64,000 bases of DNA from Aquila chrysaetos chrysaetos (lineage: Eukaryota > Chordata > Aves > Accipitriformes > Accipitridae): positions 28,215,363 to 28,279,362 of the forward strand of contig NC_044005.1 in the NCBI RefSeq assembly GCF_900496995.4. The letters run 5' to 3'. The translations under genes and the position numbers were made by a program. Under the pieces are notes generated by a model. That model worked only from the letters and a program-made list of their open reading frames with translations, was not told where the DNA came from and ran no database searches. Shown piece by piece: positions 35,901 to 47,581 of this stretch (position 1 is its first letter; the number at the start of each line of letters is the position of its first letter).

Positions 35901-38900
35901 ATTCACCAATGCAATAGTTCTAGCAAGAATAACAGCGTATTTGCAAATAGTTTTACTATGATGTCCAAGTAGCATTATCCCATTTTAGAGGCCACGAGCT
36001 AGAACAAAGAGAGTCTGAATGACTTTCCAAAGTCCCCTAGTAGAACAAGTGGCAGATTCGTAACTGAGTTTGTGCTTCTGACTGCTAGTAAATAGAAAAT
36101 CAAAGGTATCTATCTTCAGCCTACAGGCTATTGTTTGCTCTTTCAGGGCATCAACACCTTTGGTTTAATATGTCTGCCACATATATATATAAAATGGCCA
36201 TAAATACTCAGAGAAAATCAATTAATTATAAGCTAAAATACTGAACTGTGAAGTATGGCTGCTGGGAATGTAGCACACAAACTTCTCTGACAGTTACACT
36301 GTGGGGACAGTAATCTGTAGCAGAGGAGTGGAGTAAACAGGTAGGGGGGGAAATAATCTCTTAAATCTGAGAGTGTCAATAATGAAAAGCTTTTTGGTTA
36401 GTTGCAAGGGTTTGATCCAGCTGAGCTGAAGGAAATACGGGGGTTTTTTTGGTGATCAATCCGTATTGAATCCTTTGTGCAGTAAGCAGCCATAGAAAGG
36501 TTTTGTGGAATTAGTATTATAAATCACACATTCAATCCCTTTGTGAGTGTTGAAAGCATTGTCATTCTTCTAATCACTATATCCTATCTTTGATCCATAA
36601 CAAATATGCACACCCAGGTCTACTAATCTCCATTATGATTGTGAGATATCTGCATTTGCCACTACTATGCCAGCAGAAATAGTTAAAATTTTTCTTCCTC
36701 CTATGATTTTGGGCTTTGCTTTTTTTTTCTCTCCCGATTGAAACACATTATTTAAATAATGGCATTTCCTTTATAATTCAAAATAAAAATAAATAAAAAG
36801 TTGGAAACAAGGTGGAGCCCTTTTATTTAAAACCATATTTATAATAAGAAAATCATTACAATGAGAGAATCATTTGGTCATTTTGAGTGATCATGAATGC
36901 CAGATTTATTTTTTAGTATGATGTGACTGTCACATTTCTAGATATGTGCCATTTTATTACATAGCCCAAGAGAAATAACATTAGTTACTTCTAGAAGCCC
37001 ATCACACATAGCCCTTATTATAGCCACAAGGTCAGAGACACTCCTGTCTTTGAAGAAGGCTGTAAGCAATAAATGGAGAAATTACAGCTAAACACCTGCC
37101 AAAGTCTTTGCTGGGCTCAGCCCTTTACTTGCTTTAGTTTTAAAATTTGATCATATTATCTCTGCTCTCCGTTGTCTTTCAGTTAATACAGCAGATTTTC
37201 CAGTCAGCTATTCCAGTTCAACTCTTCTGTTCTCTTAGGACAACAGCTTGACTGTGGATATATAGATGTAGATATATATGTGTGTTTTTGTAGATCTCAT
37301 AGGTTTCACAGCTGAAGACTCAGTGTTGGGGGACACAGGAATCCCATTTAATCACAAGAAAAATCTTCACATCTGATCGGTTTCTTCAGCAAAAGGAAAT
37401 GCCCTGCAAAGGGTGAGGAAAGGCATCTCCAGAGGCTGAAGTTCCAGCTACCTCTAAGGGTAATGTTAAAAAGATTTAAAGGATTTCTGGCACAGGATGG
37501 ATGGTGAAGTAAATATTCCTAGATATTGATCCTGAAAAGGGGAAAAGGATTGTTTGTTCAATGGGTAATAGGAAAGCCACCTGATGAGCTATGAAATTGT
37601 TGGGATGGAAGAGAGGATCTCTGTCTTTTGGAGGAACTGAAGGAAAGGTCAGGTGTTGGATTCCCTCCCAATCATCTCAACTTAAGTCACTACCTAAAGA
37701 GTAAACCTGAAACTACATGCACTGCAGAAATACTTAGGCAGCTGCCTTGGTGGTTGGGGAGGGGTGGAGGAGGAATGAATTAAATCTGATTCTTCCTTGT
37801 CTCACCAGTAGCTGCACAAGGAACTGAGCCCACGTGATGGCAGAAGGGAAGGCACATGGTGACCTAAGTGACCTTTCTGATGTCATTCCCTTAAAACTGC
37901 TCAGCAGGGAGATTCACCCTTGAAATGCTTAAAGCAGCAACAGAAGCTTAGGCCAACTGCTGGGAGGACCAACCACTCTCCAAAATACTGAACAGCTGCT
38001 GCCCCTGAGGAGTCCTAAAATGTTACCAAATCCAGACCTTCCTCTACTTTCCCATAGACCCTAGTTGTCTATCCTATTTTATGGGCCTTGCTTATGATTT
38101 TAGGGTGTTAACAGTTGATACTCACATTCTCATATTTCAATGTAAAACTACAGGACGTGTTACATAGGGCCTCTGGGCATCCTCTTCCAGGACAAACATA
38201 ATTTTCCTATACGTAGGTTAGAGTATGTCCCCTGATGGAGTAAATGGCCAGTGTTTCTGTATGTGTGATCATGCTGCCACACATCCCACAATTGCTCACT
38301 GTCCATATTGATACAGCTCAAGAAAATGTGCAGTTAATGCAGCCTGAATTCATTTATGCTCTAGGAACAGCAAGCTGGGTAAAGCTGTGGAACTGCTCCC
38401 TGGGGAGGAGTTTAAGTAAGCCAGCCTTGATTTTGTACATTTGATTCTTCAGAGCTGAAGCCAGCCAAGAAAGCCATTTATGATGGATACTGGTCTCTCC
38501 CAATGCTTTTCTGTAAAACTGCTGCAGAGACAGAGACAGGGAGATGAATAATTCTTTGCAGGTAAAGGAGAACAGAGGAAACAATTTGAAAATATGGTGC
38601 TATGCAGTGAAAGAAGAGTAGCATTCCTCCACTCTCCATCACTCAAAATCCAAGGTACCAAACCAAGTCCACCTTCTGCATAGGAAGGTCAGTTTGTAGA
38701 GGAACTGGAGTATTACATTGACATGATTACAAAGAGTTGATCAGCTCTGCATCTGTTGTCCAATACAGCAATATTTGGTTTACATCAGTAAAACAGATGT
38801 TCTCACAGAGAACTCACTGCAGGTTTCGGAGAAGCAAGACTCATGGAGAGTGGAAATACCTTTTGTTCAAGCAGCAGATATTGCTGGGGGGGAGGGGAAG

Positions 38901-39894
38901 GGCAGACTTTGGTCCATTAAGTCACTTGGGTGACTTTAACAAAGAAGTAATTCTAGGATTCATGCAAAAGTGTCTCTCCTACCAAGCTTTGTTTCTTATA
39001 CCAGTTTATTTAGATTAACTGCACTCACTTAGTGCAAAGCCTTAGTTTGCTTTCTTGCTTCCTTATATGTGTACTACAAAAATCTGTATATGTCCTGAAA
39101 TAGCACTTCTGCAATTTGGGTGAGATTCTACAAAGTGGGTGCCATTGATGTACATGTGTTTATCTGTGTGCATAATCGAATTCCTGTCTCATCTGATACT
39201 GTTTCTCCCATGCCATAGTAGTGCAGCTAGTTTAAAACAAAACACCCTTTAAAACAAAGCAAAACAAACAAAACTTTCAAAAATATATCGAGTAATTGCA
39301 TAAGAATTGGCACACTGATTGAAATGCACAACAGAAGCATTTCCATTTATGTTTCAGTAAATCATAACATAAATGAAACACCCAATAATTGAAATAAATA
39401 CCTACATGGCTGCTCTTGAATCAAATGAGAAATATCAAGTGCATTTATTTTTACATAAAGTAAGTAAAACACACTTGGCCAATCACACACTGCAGTGTGG
39501 GCATCCTGCCAGCTGGAGTTCTACGAACAGCACACACACATCTAACCATATTAGCAAAAATAAAGTGATTGTATACAATGGGTCATGATTTGCCTAGTTA
39601 AGAACTATTTTGTTACACTAAAGTAAACAAAAAAACCCAGAGGCTTCCCTACTCTCATCACTGCAACCATCGGATATTAACTTATTCGTAGTTTTTAATT
39701 TTGTTATTTCTGCCTCTTTAGCTGGTCTGATACATGAGTATTTTTGGGCGGGTGGGGTATTACATTTTATGTCAAGAGTGTCGCTCAAGTCTGATGATGT
39801 CAACTCTGAATGATGCCTAGAAAAATGAAATGCAATGAACTGCACTGAAATAAAAGAGAAAAAAAAAAAAAAAGATTGAAATAAAATAAAATAA
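32961..39894. other. Intergenic, AT-rich
   Basis: Almost 7 kb between the TTC6 and FOXA1 CpG islands without a supportable gene. It holds a 16-G run (33566-33581) and a CACGTG E-box near 37833. Open frames here are short, occur on both strands and have no splice or codon support. Confidence 0.7.
33566..33581 (+). repeat. G homopolymer (16)
   Basis: Uninterrupted run of 16 G in AT-rich intergenic DNA. Confidence 0.85.
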
Positions 39895-42820
39895 GAATCC
39901 GGCAACGGCAAGCGGCTACTGCAACGAGCCACACAATGTCTGCCGGGCCTCGTACAGCGCCCACGAAAGGCGCGCCCTGAGCGTGACCCGTGAGAGCCCG
40001 GCAGGCCCGGCGTCCCCCGGGAGCGCTCCCGGTGCCCCGAGGGCGCGGCCCCGGCAGGTCTGGGCCTCCGGAGGGGCGACCCTCCGCCGCGGCCCCGCCG
40101 GCAGCAGGGCGGCACTGCCCGGGCTCCCGGCCGCCCCGGACCCCCCTGCGCCCGGCGGCGGCGGCGGAAAGGGCGGAGAACCGGCGGCCCAGAAGCGGGC
40201 AGCGGGGAGGCAGGGCCCGGCGGGTGAGGGCTGCGTCCCCCCGGCCCTCCCTGCGGGAGGGCACGTCTAGTCCGCCCAGGAGGATCCAGACCGCGGGTCC
40301 TTGGGAGGAGGAGGTGCAGTAAGGGAAGGGGGTGCCCCCCTCCTACCTCGGGTCGGTCGGGGGAAGGGGGTCGCTTGGTCGTCACGGTCGGAGATAAGAA
40401 AAGTTCACGCAGCAAAGGCTCCGAAGCAAGTGTTGACCCCACGCGGTGCCCTCACCTGCCCGGGCGCTGCTCCCGAGAGGGAGGAAGGAAAACGCCGCCT
40501 TATCGCGTGGCACCGGCTGGTGAACTCCGGGGGCCGGGGCCGGGGGGGGGCCTCCGGGCAGCGGGAGCCCGGGCGGGGCGGTGGGAGGGGGGCCCGCCGG
40601 CTCTTCTCGATGAGGGCTCAGCGGCAGGAGCGCAGAGCCGGGGCGGCTCTGCCAGTGTGAGGGAGGGAAAGGAGCCCCCGACTGCGCCGCCGTCTCGATG
40701 GGCTCCCTTCGGAGCGAGGGGCGCTCCCGCCCGTCACGGACCGCGCTCCCGGGGCGGCCCAGGACTGCCCGGGCTCCCACCCCGTCCGAAGGACCCGGCT
40801 CTGGGCAGCGGCACGTTCCCACCCGATTACTGTTTGCCCGCTTGGGTGGGGGAGGATTTCGGGTCGGAAGCAGACGGGAAGAGGGATTTCCCACCGTCGG
40901 CAGGGGTGGATGAGTAAGGACAGGGAGAGGCTGAGGGGTTCCACGGCGTTTGAGGAGACCCGCTGCGCAGGGTTGGGCCCGCCCGGAAAGCCGGGTACCA
41001 GCGACCCTCTGCAGGAGACAGATCCCGGGAAAAGAAAAGAAGGCTGTGCGGTGAGGAGCAGGGAAGGCATCCTGATGCAGAGGGAACCTCGCGGCTCCTT
41101 CCCGAGCTTTCCCGCACAAGCACTGCCAGAGATTCCTGGCCAGGAGACGGGTAAAATCAATTAAGACCCTGCAAATTAAACCGAAGGGGTGGCCGGCAGA
41201 CCCTGCCCCCGCCGGGGGAAAAGTAGCTCTTACGCCGGAGCCAGCTGGAACAGCGCTCCACAGTTAAAATTGAAGCCCCCGCGGATTCTTACGGCCGCCC
41301 GCCCCACGCGTGGGACAGTACCTGCGGGCGGCGCTCACGAGCAGCTCTGGGCAAGGGGCGCCGACGAGCTCCCGGGCCGTGGCGGCTCCCCGCGTGGGCA
41401 GCGCCGCGCCAGTGCCGGCTCCGGTACCCGCGGCGCTGCCGGAGGCCCCTTCCCACGGCCGAGGCCCCGAGGCCCGGCCTGACAGCCGGGACCCCGCAGC
41501 GATGCGCTTCCCAAAAAGTGGCTGCTTGCTGCATGGCCTCTGCGGGGCCCAGCTCTCACTGCCAGAGCTGGTAACACGGGCTCCCGTGGACGTCCTCCCC
41601 CCGCTCCGCACACACCCAAACCACACACGCATACTTTCCTGTTTTAGGTCAGTTATTCTGTTTGCCTCCTTGGCAGCGCGCACCGGTGGAGCCAGGAGCT
41701 GAGACCCTGCTCCCGTTTAGACAGGGAAAATACAGCTCACCTCAGCCGATGCTTTTCTCCAGGCTATGCGAACAGCTCCCCCGAAAAAGAAAAAGAAAAG
41801 GAAAAAAAAAAAAGAAAAAAGCCAGTGTACAGCTTGATCAGAAACTGGCGCTACTCTAACCAGAGCTGGGGAAAGGCTCTCTGTAAATCGGGCCAGGGCT
41901 GCCGTCGTCAAGTCTAGAAAACCCATAAGCAGCTAAACGCGTGTGGAGAGCTCCTGGCTGCTATCACGCGTCCTCCATCCTAGGAAAGTCTCTCCCTTCC
42001 CGCTGAGCCTGCTGTAAAGGGTGCGGACAAATCGCGCTGGACTCTCGGAGCATCCCACACTACAGTTTCGCAGAGGCTCAAGTGCAGGGCAAGGGCAACT
42101 ACCGAAATACCCTCTTTTTCCCGTGGTCGTGGGCAGAGCTGTCATGACCCTCCTCTTCACGCAAGGAAGGCTTTTCTCCACCGGGGCTGCAACACAGCAA
42201 CCCGGGCTGAAGGGAATTTCCAGGAACGGCTAACTCTGCCTGGGGCTTGCTGGTTTGCACACCAAGCCGAAAGGCTCTCTAAGGTTGCAGGCAGGAGCCC
42301 GCCTCTGCTCTCACCTCCGGGAGCAACCTTGGGAAGAGGGAGCCGAGCCCGAGCCGCAACCGGACAACAGGAGGCGCTGCGACTTTGCACAACCCCCGGC
42401 CTCCCCTCCCCTCCCGGCCCGGCCCGGCCCGGCCCGGCCCGGCCCGGCCCGGGCCGGCCGGCGGGCATCCCGGCGGGGGCGTCCCGAGGGGCCGGCCGGC
42501 GCGGAGAGCGGCTTTGCCGGGCGCCACGTCTGCTCCGCCCGGCGAAACGCCTCCGCGGTTCGTAGCAGCATCCGAGGAGCGGGGCCGGCTTCGTGCCTGC
42601 TCTTTTTTTCCAGGGACGGAGTGAGCCCTGCGTGGGCCGCCCGGCGTCCCGGCGGGTGTTGCTCCCGCGGGGTTGGGCTCTGGGAAGCGGGACAGCACCG
42701 CCCCGAGGTCGTCCGGCGGGGAGGTGCCGCCAGCAGGGTCCCTGGGACGGCGGCACCCCTCCCGGCCTCGCCGCATGCAGCTGTACTTCTGTGGGGACCT
42801 CAAGCACTGAAATGAACAAG
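39895..42820. promoter_or_regulatory. Orphan CpG island upstream of FOXA1
   Basis: About 2.9 kb of GC- and CpG-rich DNA 2-5 kb upstream of the FOXA1 start codon, with a brief AT-richer interruption around 41620-42000. Many overlapping open frames exist on all six frames, which is expected at this composition; none resembles a known protein. It could be a distal FOXA1 CpG island, an alternative TTC6 promoter (mammalian TTC6 transcripts start close to FOXA1, as I recall) or a non-coding RNA promoter. Confidence 0.7.
42416..42450. repeat. (GGCCC)7 tandem repeat
   Basis: Seven perfect copies of GGCCC followed by GGGCCGGCCG, inside the CpG island upstream of FOXA1. Confidence 0.9.
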
Positions 42821-44080
42821 CCACCACCGAAGGGTCTCTATTTTCAGACGTACAGACCGCTGCCATTAGTGAAAGAGGGAGGGTGCATACACGAAGACCG
42901 CAATTTTAACATCTCTTAGGTTTTCCACTGGGGTTTGTTCCAATTTCCATGGGTGCAGTTTGACCGTTTGAGAAAGTAGGGGTTTAATCCAGTGCTTTTA
43001 TCTATTTTATTTCCTTCAAGACACATTTTCATCCCTTGTTGTCGTCTGCTGAGTCCAGAGTTTTGTTTGTTTCGAGGATTTGACTTGATTCTGTTGCCAG
43101 ATTTAAAGAAAGAAGGACGAGGAGGGAAAGAACAAAGAAAGGGATAACAGAAAACACATTTAGAGGACAAGTTAAAACGTATTTGTGGAAGTGGAGATAT
43201 GCTGTACCTCGTCGTTTGAATCCTGAGTCTCTGCATAAGGAACTTTAAAATCGTGTTTGTGAGGGTGACGTTTTCGCAGATCACTCGAGGACAAATCACT
43301 GTGGAAGCAACTGTGATCCTGCTGGACGATAAACATGCCAGGCAGAAATTCAGACCCAGATGTGTGTTTTAGTTTGTGTGGTATGATACGCAAGTCTTTT
43401 GCAAAACCCCAAGAAACTTTATTTCCCCTTCAAATTCCCGTTGCCCGAGAAGTTATTTGGGTTTGGGGGGGTTGGCTGGTTGGTTGGTGGGTGGGGTTTT
43501 TGGGGGTTGTCTTTTTTTTTACTATCAGGTGATAAAGTGCTGGTAGCTCGGCAGGAGCAACTTCATCAAGGATAGAGCAGAGAAACCCAAGAAAAGTCTG
43601 TGATCTTGACATAAGCTCGAAGAGTCGGACAGGGCAGGAGCAGAACAGAGGACGTTCGATCCGTCTGCAGAGACTGAGAGATTCCCTCCATAATAATAAA
43701 GAACGTTGTCCATTGTCAATTTTTTTTATCGGTGTTGCCCCTTTTTACCTTTTACCAGCCCGTGTAGATTCCTCCTCCCCTGTTCTTTGCGAGAATCAGG
43801 TTAATGGGCAAGAAGTCGGGAATGAGATACCCGCTATTTATTATTGCTGCTCCTGGGTGCCTGGAGCCTTCCAAGGGAGCCTTCTGGGCTGGAGGCTTTC
43901 CACAGTAAAGATATAAAATGGTTCCAGTGACTCACCTGATGTTTGCCAAGTGGAGGTTAATATCGGTGGATCCGCATTCAAGCCTCTGTCCGCATTTATT
44001 GGGTGCCTCTAGTGTTATGTCTCAGCGAGGTGACTCACATGGTTTCTAAACCTAAGGCACCAGAAAAGAACTATCACCAT
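42821..44080. promoter_or_regulatory. FOXA1 upstream non-CpG region
   Basis: About 1.25 kb of moderate GC between two CpG islands. The segment 43900-44060 looks like a regulatory element: two TGACTCA AP-1 sites (43928-43934 and 44031-44037) flank GC-balanced, complex sequence. No gene seen. Confidence 0.5.
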
Positions 44081-45026
44081 CACCAACCTACATAGGACGG
44101 CAGCCCCATTTGAAAGGCTAGGTTTAGCCCGGGGGGGTGGGGGGGGGGTCGGGAGGCTTTGGGGAGCGGGGAGCCGAGCTCTCCTGCTCGCAGCCCGGAG
44201 CGCCGAGGCCGGTCCCCCGCCCCGAGGGGGCTGGGAACGGGGGGGGCCGCGGCCGGGGCGGGGGGGGCCCGCGGAGGTACCTGCGCGGTAACCAGCTTTG
44301 AAGTGAGGGGCGGGAGCGGGGGGGGGAGCCTGTGGGCTGCAGGACTCGGGACTTTGGAGCACGTCCGGGCCACCAAGTTAAAAGAGCATCTACTGGACTT
44401 CAGTAAATATTGCCCCTAATCTCAGGGGTTTAAGGCTGGATGGCCTTTCGCATTCTCTTCAAACAGAGGGGCCTGCCCTTCCCTTATCTACCTCATTTCA
44501 TTTCCACCGATCCCTCCTAGCATTCGTCCTGTCCATCTGAAAGGGTGGGTCGTCCCCCCCCGTCCTTTTCCTGCTCTGTCCCCCTTTCCCACCTCTGTCT
44601 CTCCTTCTTTCCCCACAAGCTTAAACCAATTACGCCGCTTTGCAAATAAAGTGCCGCCCCGGGGGGAGTTGCAGGCGAGGGGAACTGCCTTGTTTGCAGG
44701 TGCATCTCCGGCTTTGTAGGTGCGAACGCCTTTGTGCGGCGGACAAATGGGGAGAGGAGGAGGAGGAGGTGGGTACTTCTGCGACGTAAGATACACATCA
44801 GCTCAACTCCACTCACATCCCAGCCGGCACTTCCTCACTTTCTCAACTGTCTCGCCCCACACCGCTCCCTGCCTCCTTTTTGGCTGGTTATAGAGGAGAA
44901 TTCAGCACCCCCCGCCCCTCCTGAGAGCTGGCTTCCTGCTAGGTCGGGCTTTCGGGCTCTTTTCCTGCTGCCCGTCGCTCACTTGCAAGAGGGCTGGATG
45001 GTTACACCGGGCAGGTTGGCTCCATA
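44081..45026 (+). promoter_or_regulatory. FOXA1: FOXA1 promoter and 5' leader
   Basis: CpG-rich region ending at the FOXA1 start codon. It contains a G-run cluster likely to form quadruplexes (44131-44153) and a FOXA-type site GCAAATA (44642-44648, reverse of TATTTGC) about 380 bases upstream of the ATG. There is no clear TATA box, fitting a CpG-island promoter. The transcription start cannot be fixed from sequence alone. Confidence 0.65.
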
Positions 45027-45098
45027 ATGTTAGGGACTGTGAAAATGGAAGGGCATGAAACCAGCGACTGGAACAGCTACTACGCCGACACTCAGGAG
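45027..45098 (+). CDS. FOXA1: FOXA1 coding exon 1
   Basis: First coding exon of hepatocyte nuclear factor 3-alpha: 24 codons beginning MLGTVKMEGHETSDWNSYY, the well-known conserved N terminus of FOXA1, and ending at CAGGAG|GTGAGT, a near-perfect donor in phase 0. The start has A at -3. A second in-frame Met at codon 7 (MEGHE) could serve as an alternative start. The N terminus carries one of the conserved transactivation segments of FOXA proteins. The open frame continues through the donor into the intron for almost 400 codons because the intron is CpG-rich; that extension is not protein unless the intron is retained. Confidence 0.96.
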
Positions 45099-47581
45099 GT
45101 GAGTAAATCCCAGGGTCTGGCTCCGCTGCTGCCCCTCTGCAAGGGGGGGGGGGGGCCGGGGGGAGGGCTGGGGGTCTGGAGGGGGGCAGCAACCGGAGGA
45201 ATCGGTTTGCGCTCCAGATCCTGCCAGCGCAAACGTGCCTCCCCCCCTCCCTCCGGCGCTGAAGCCGGCCAGTCTTCCCCGAGGAAAACACGGCTTCCGA
45301 GAGCCCCGGCGGGCCTTGGAGGGAGACCCGGGGGGGCTGCGGGCCCGCCGGGAGGGCCGGGGGGCCGGCGGCAGCCCTCGATCTCGTCTAAAAGGCGTAA
45401 TCTCCGCTTGCGGCGCGCACAAAAGCGCCCCGAAAACTCCTGGCTCGGGGCAGAGGACTCGCCGCGCTGCCGGCCCCCGGCTCCTTCCCGGCAGATGGCA
45501 GGGGCGAGAGAGCCGGTCGCAAGCGCGTCCCGGGGCGGGGGCAGTGCCTTCCCCGGGCTCCTCGGCGGGGCCGCCGGCCTCTCTGCTCGCCGTCGCCGGG
45601 GGCCTCACCTGTTAAAGCCGAGCGAGAAGAAAGGCGGGGGGGGGGAGAAGATAGCCGTTCGTTCGTACTTCGCAAGAGGGGCTGCCTGCGGCGTGCGCTG
45701 CTGCCGCGGGCCGGCGGGCGGCGCTGCCGAGAGCGGCCCCGGGCTCCAGAGCGGGAGCGGGGGCCCGCACCCGGCCCCGCCGCCCCGGCCCGGTCCGGCC
45801 CGGCCCGGCCCGCGGCACCCCGGGAGGCGCTTCCGCCCCCCGCGCTCGTTTGGCAACGCGGTGCAAAAGAAGGGGGAGAGGCGGCCCAAGCGCCAACACC
45901 TACGGCGGAGGAGAGAGCCACGGAAGCGCCCGGAGCCCTCCCCGCGGCGCGCCTCGGCCCTGCGGGGGCCCGCGGGTCGCACTGTGCCGCTGCGGCTCTG
46001 CAGCGGCGGTCCCCGGGAGGCGCCGGCGCCCAGCACCACTGCCAGCAGCCCCTCGGATTCCCGCCCGGGAAGGAGCTGTTTTAAGGAAGTGTGGTGGCGA
46101 GGCAGGCACCTAGGTGTGCGCAGCCGGGCATTGCATCAGCACACCCGGACGCGGGGCTCCGCGGTCCCCACGCCTCGTCCCTGCACCCCGGAGCTGGCAC
46201 ACAGCGCCCATAGGGCCACGCGGGCACAGGCAGATACGTGTCACCCTGCTGGCATCGTATTTAATAGAGGAAAGTCGGCTAAGGGCAAATAAGGGTCATC
46301 CTAATTATGTGCCGTTTCCAGACTCCATTTATCCTCGCCGTACTCATTACCCACAAACATAAAGTTAAGCGACCTTGGCTTTTTGCTGTTTTTTAGCCTC
46401 AAATCTTTTCTCCTTTCCTGCTATTTAATTTGAATCACTGCACGGATGCAAGGTGGGAAACCCATCCGCGTTCTACCATCTCAAATAATTAATGTGATCC
46501 TCTAAATTAAAAGCTCATTTAGAAGCTCTTGGAATTCGTAGTGAACAGTAATGAATTTTATACATTTAACCGTCGCCTAAACCTCCTTTTCTTAGCCGTA
46601 TTGCCTTTGTTCGAGGTAAACGGGGAACGTCTTTCTCCCTCCTGTTAAATCAGATGCCGTACTGGAAAGCACGATTTCAGGCTCTCCTGTTCTGCTTTTT
46701 TTAAGAGTTGTGTTATGCGGTAGGGTGCTGCAATTTTTGCACGTCGGGCAATTGTAGAAAATCTCAGGCAGGGAAAGTTCAGGCTTTTCGTACTTTGGGA
46801 AAGTTTGGGGTTTTTTTTTAACTTTAATTTAAAGACTGACTTGATAGAAAATGCAGACAAGGGGGAAGCTTTCCGCAGATAAAATGCGCGGACATGAGCT
46901 GTTGGGCTTGGGGGTTTTGGTTTGGGGTTTGCTGTTTTTTTGGGTTGTTGGGGTTTTTGTGGTTTTTTTGCGACGAGACATTATCGCATCTTATGTAAGA
47001 ATAGAAATTTAAATCAGTGCAGGGTGGGAGAGATGCATGAGATTATTCTAAGAAAGTGCAGGCAGCTGAATTTCTCCTTGGCGCAGTCAGCGTGCGCCCG
47101 TAAATTTCAATAATCCGATGAGTTTAAATACTTAGCTAGCGAGACGGGACACAAAATCAGCAAAACCACGGGAATACTCCGGGAGAAAACCTCCTCCCGG
47201 GGCAGATAAAGCCCGCAGCCCGGCTCTGCGGGGGTGCGGAGCTGCTCCGGGAAGGCCGTCGGTCCGTGCGCCCCGGTGATCCCGGCGCAAGCTACGGCAC
47301 GCCGGTAGAACGGGAGCGCGTCGGGAGCGAGCCCCCCCTCTTCCGTGTCTGTTTATAAACACGTATAAGTATGAATTAGAGCTTTTCATCGAGCCGGAGG
47401 CCTTTCCGTGTAGCTTTTGGAAAGCGCTTTCCCGGGGGTCGGGGAAGCAGGAGGCGTCCCGCGGCAGGACGGTCGCACGGCTCGCTGGGCAGGGCGGGCA
47501 GGACGGGTGGATCCGGCCCCGCCGGGGTCCTGCCCGCGCCTCTCTCCCCTCTAACCCCCTCTTTCCGTCTCGCTGCCCTAG
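45099..47581 (+). other. FOXA1: FOXA1 intron 1
   Basis: Intron of 2483 bases between GTGAGT and a pyrimidine-rich CGCTGCCCTAG. The first 1.15 kb is CpG island with many G runs, including 13 G at 45143-45155. From about 46290 it becomes AT-rich and complex (for example 46470-46600), which may be an intronic regulatory element. No other gene seen. Confidence 0.92.

Noticed and set aside
39618-41702. Several 100-275-residue frames on both strands upstream of FOXA1
   Set aside because: They overlap one another in a CpG island and show Pro/Arg/Gly bias with no domain or splice-site pattern.
42361-42380. CAGGAGGCGCT resembling CTCF upstream of FOXA1
   Set aside because: Three mismatches to the 15-base core, including position 9.
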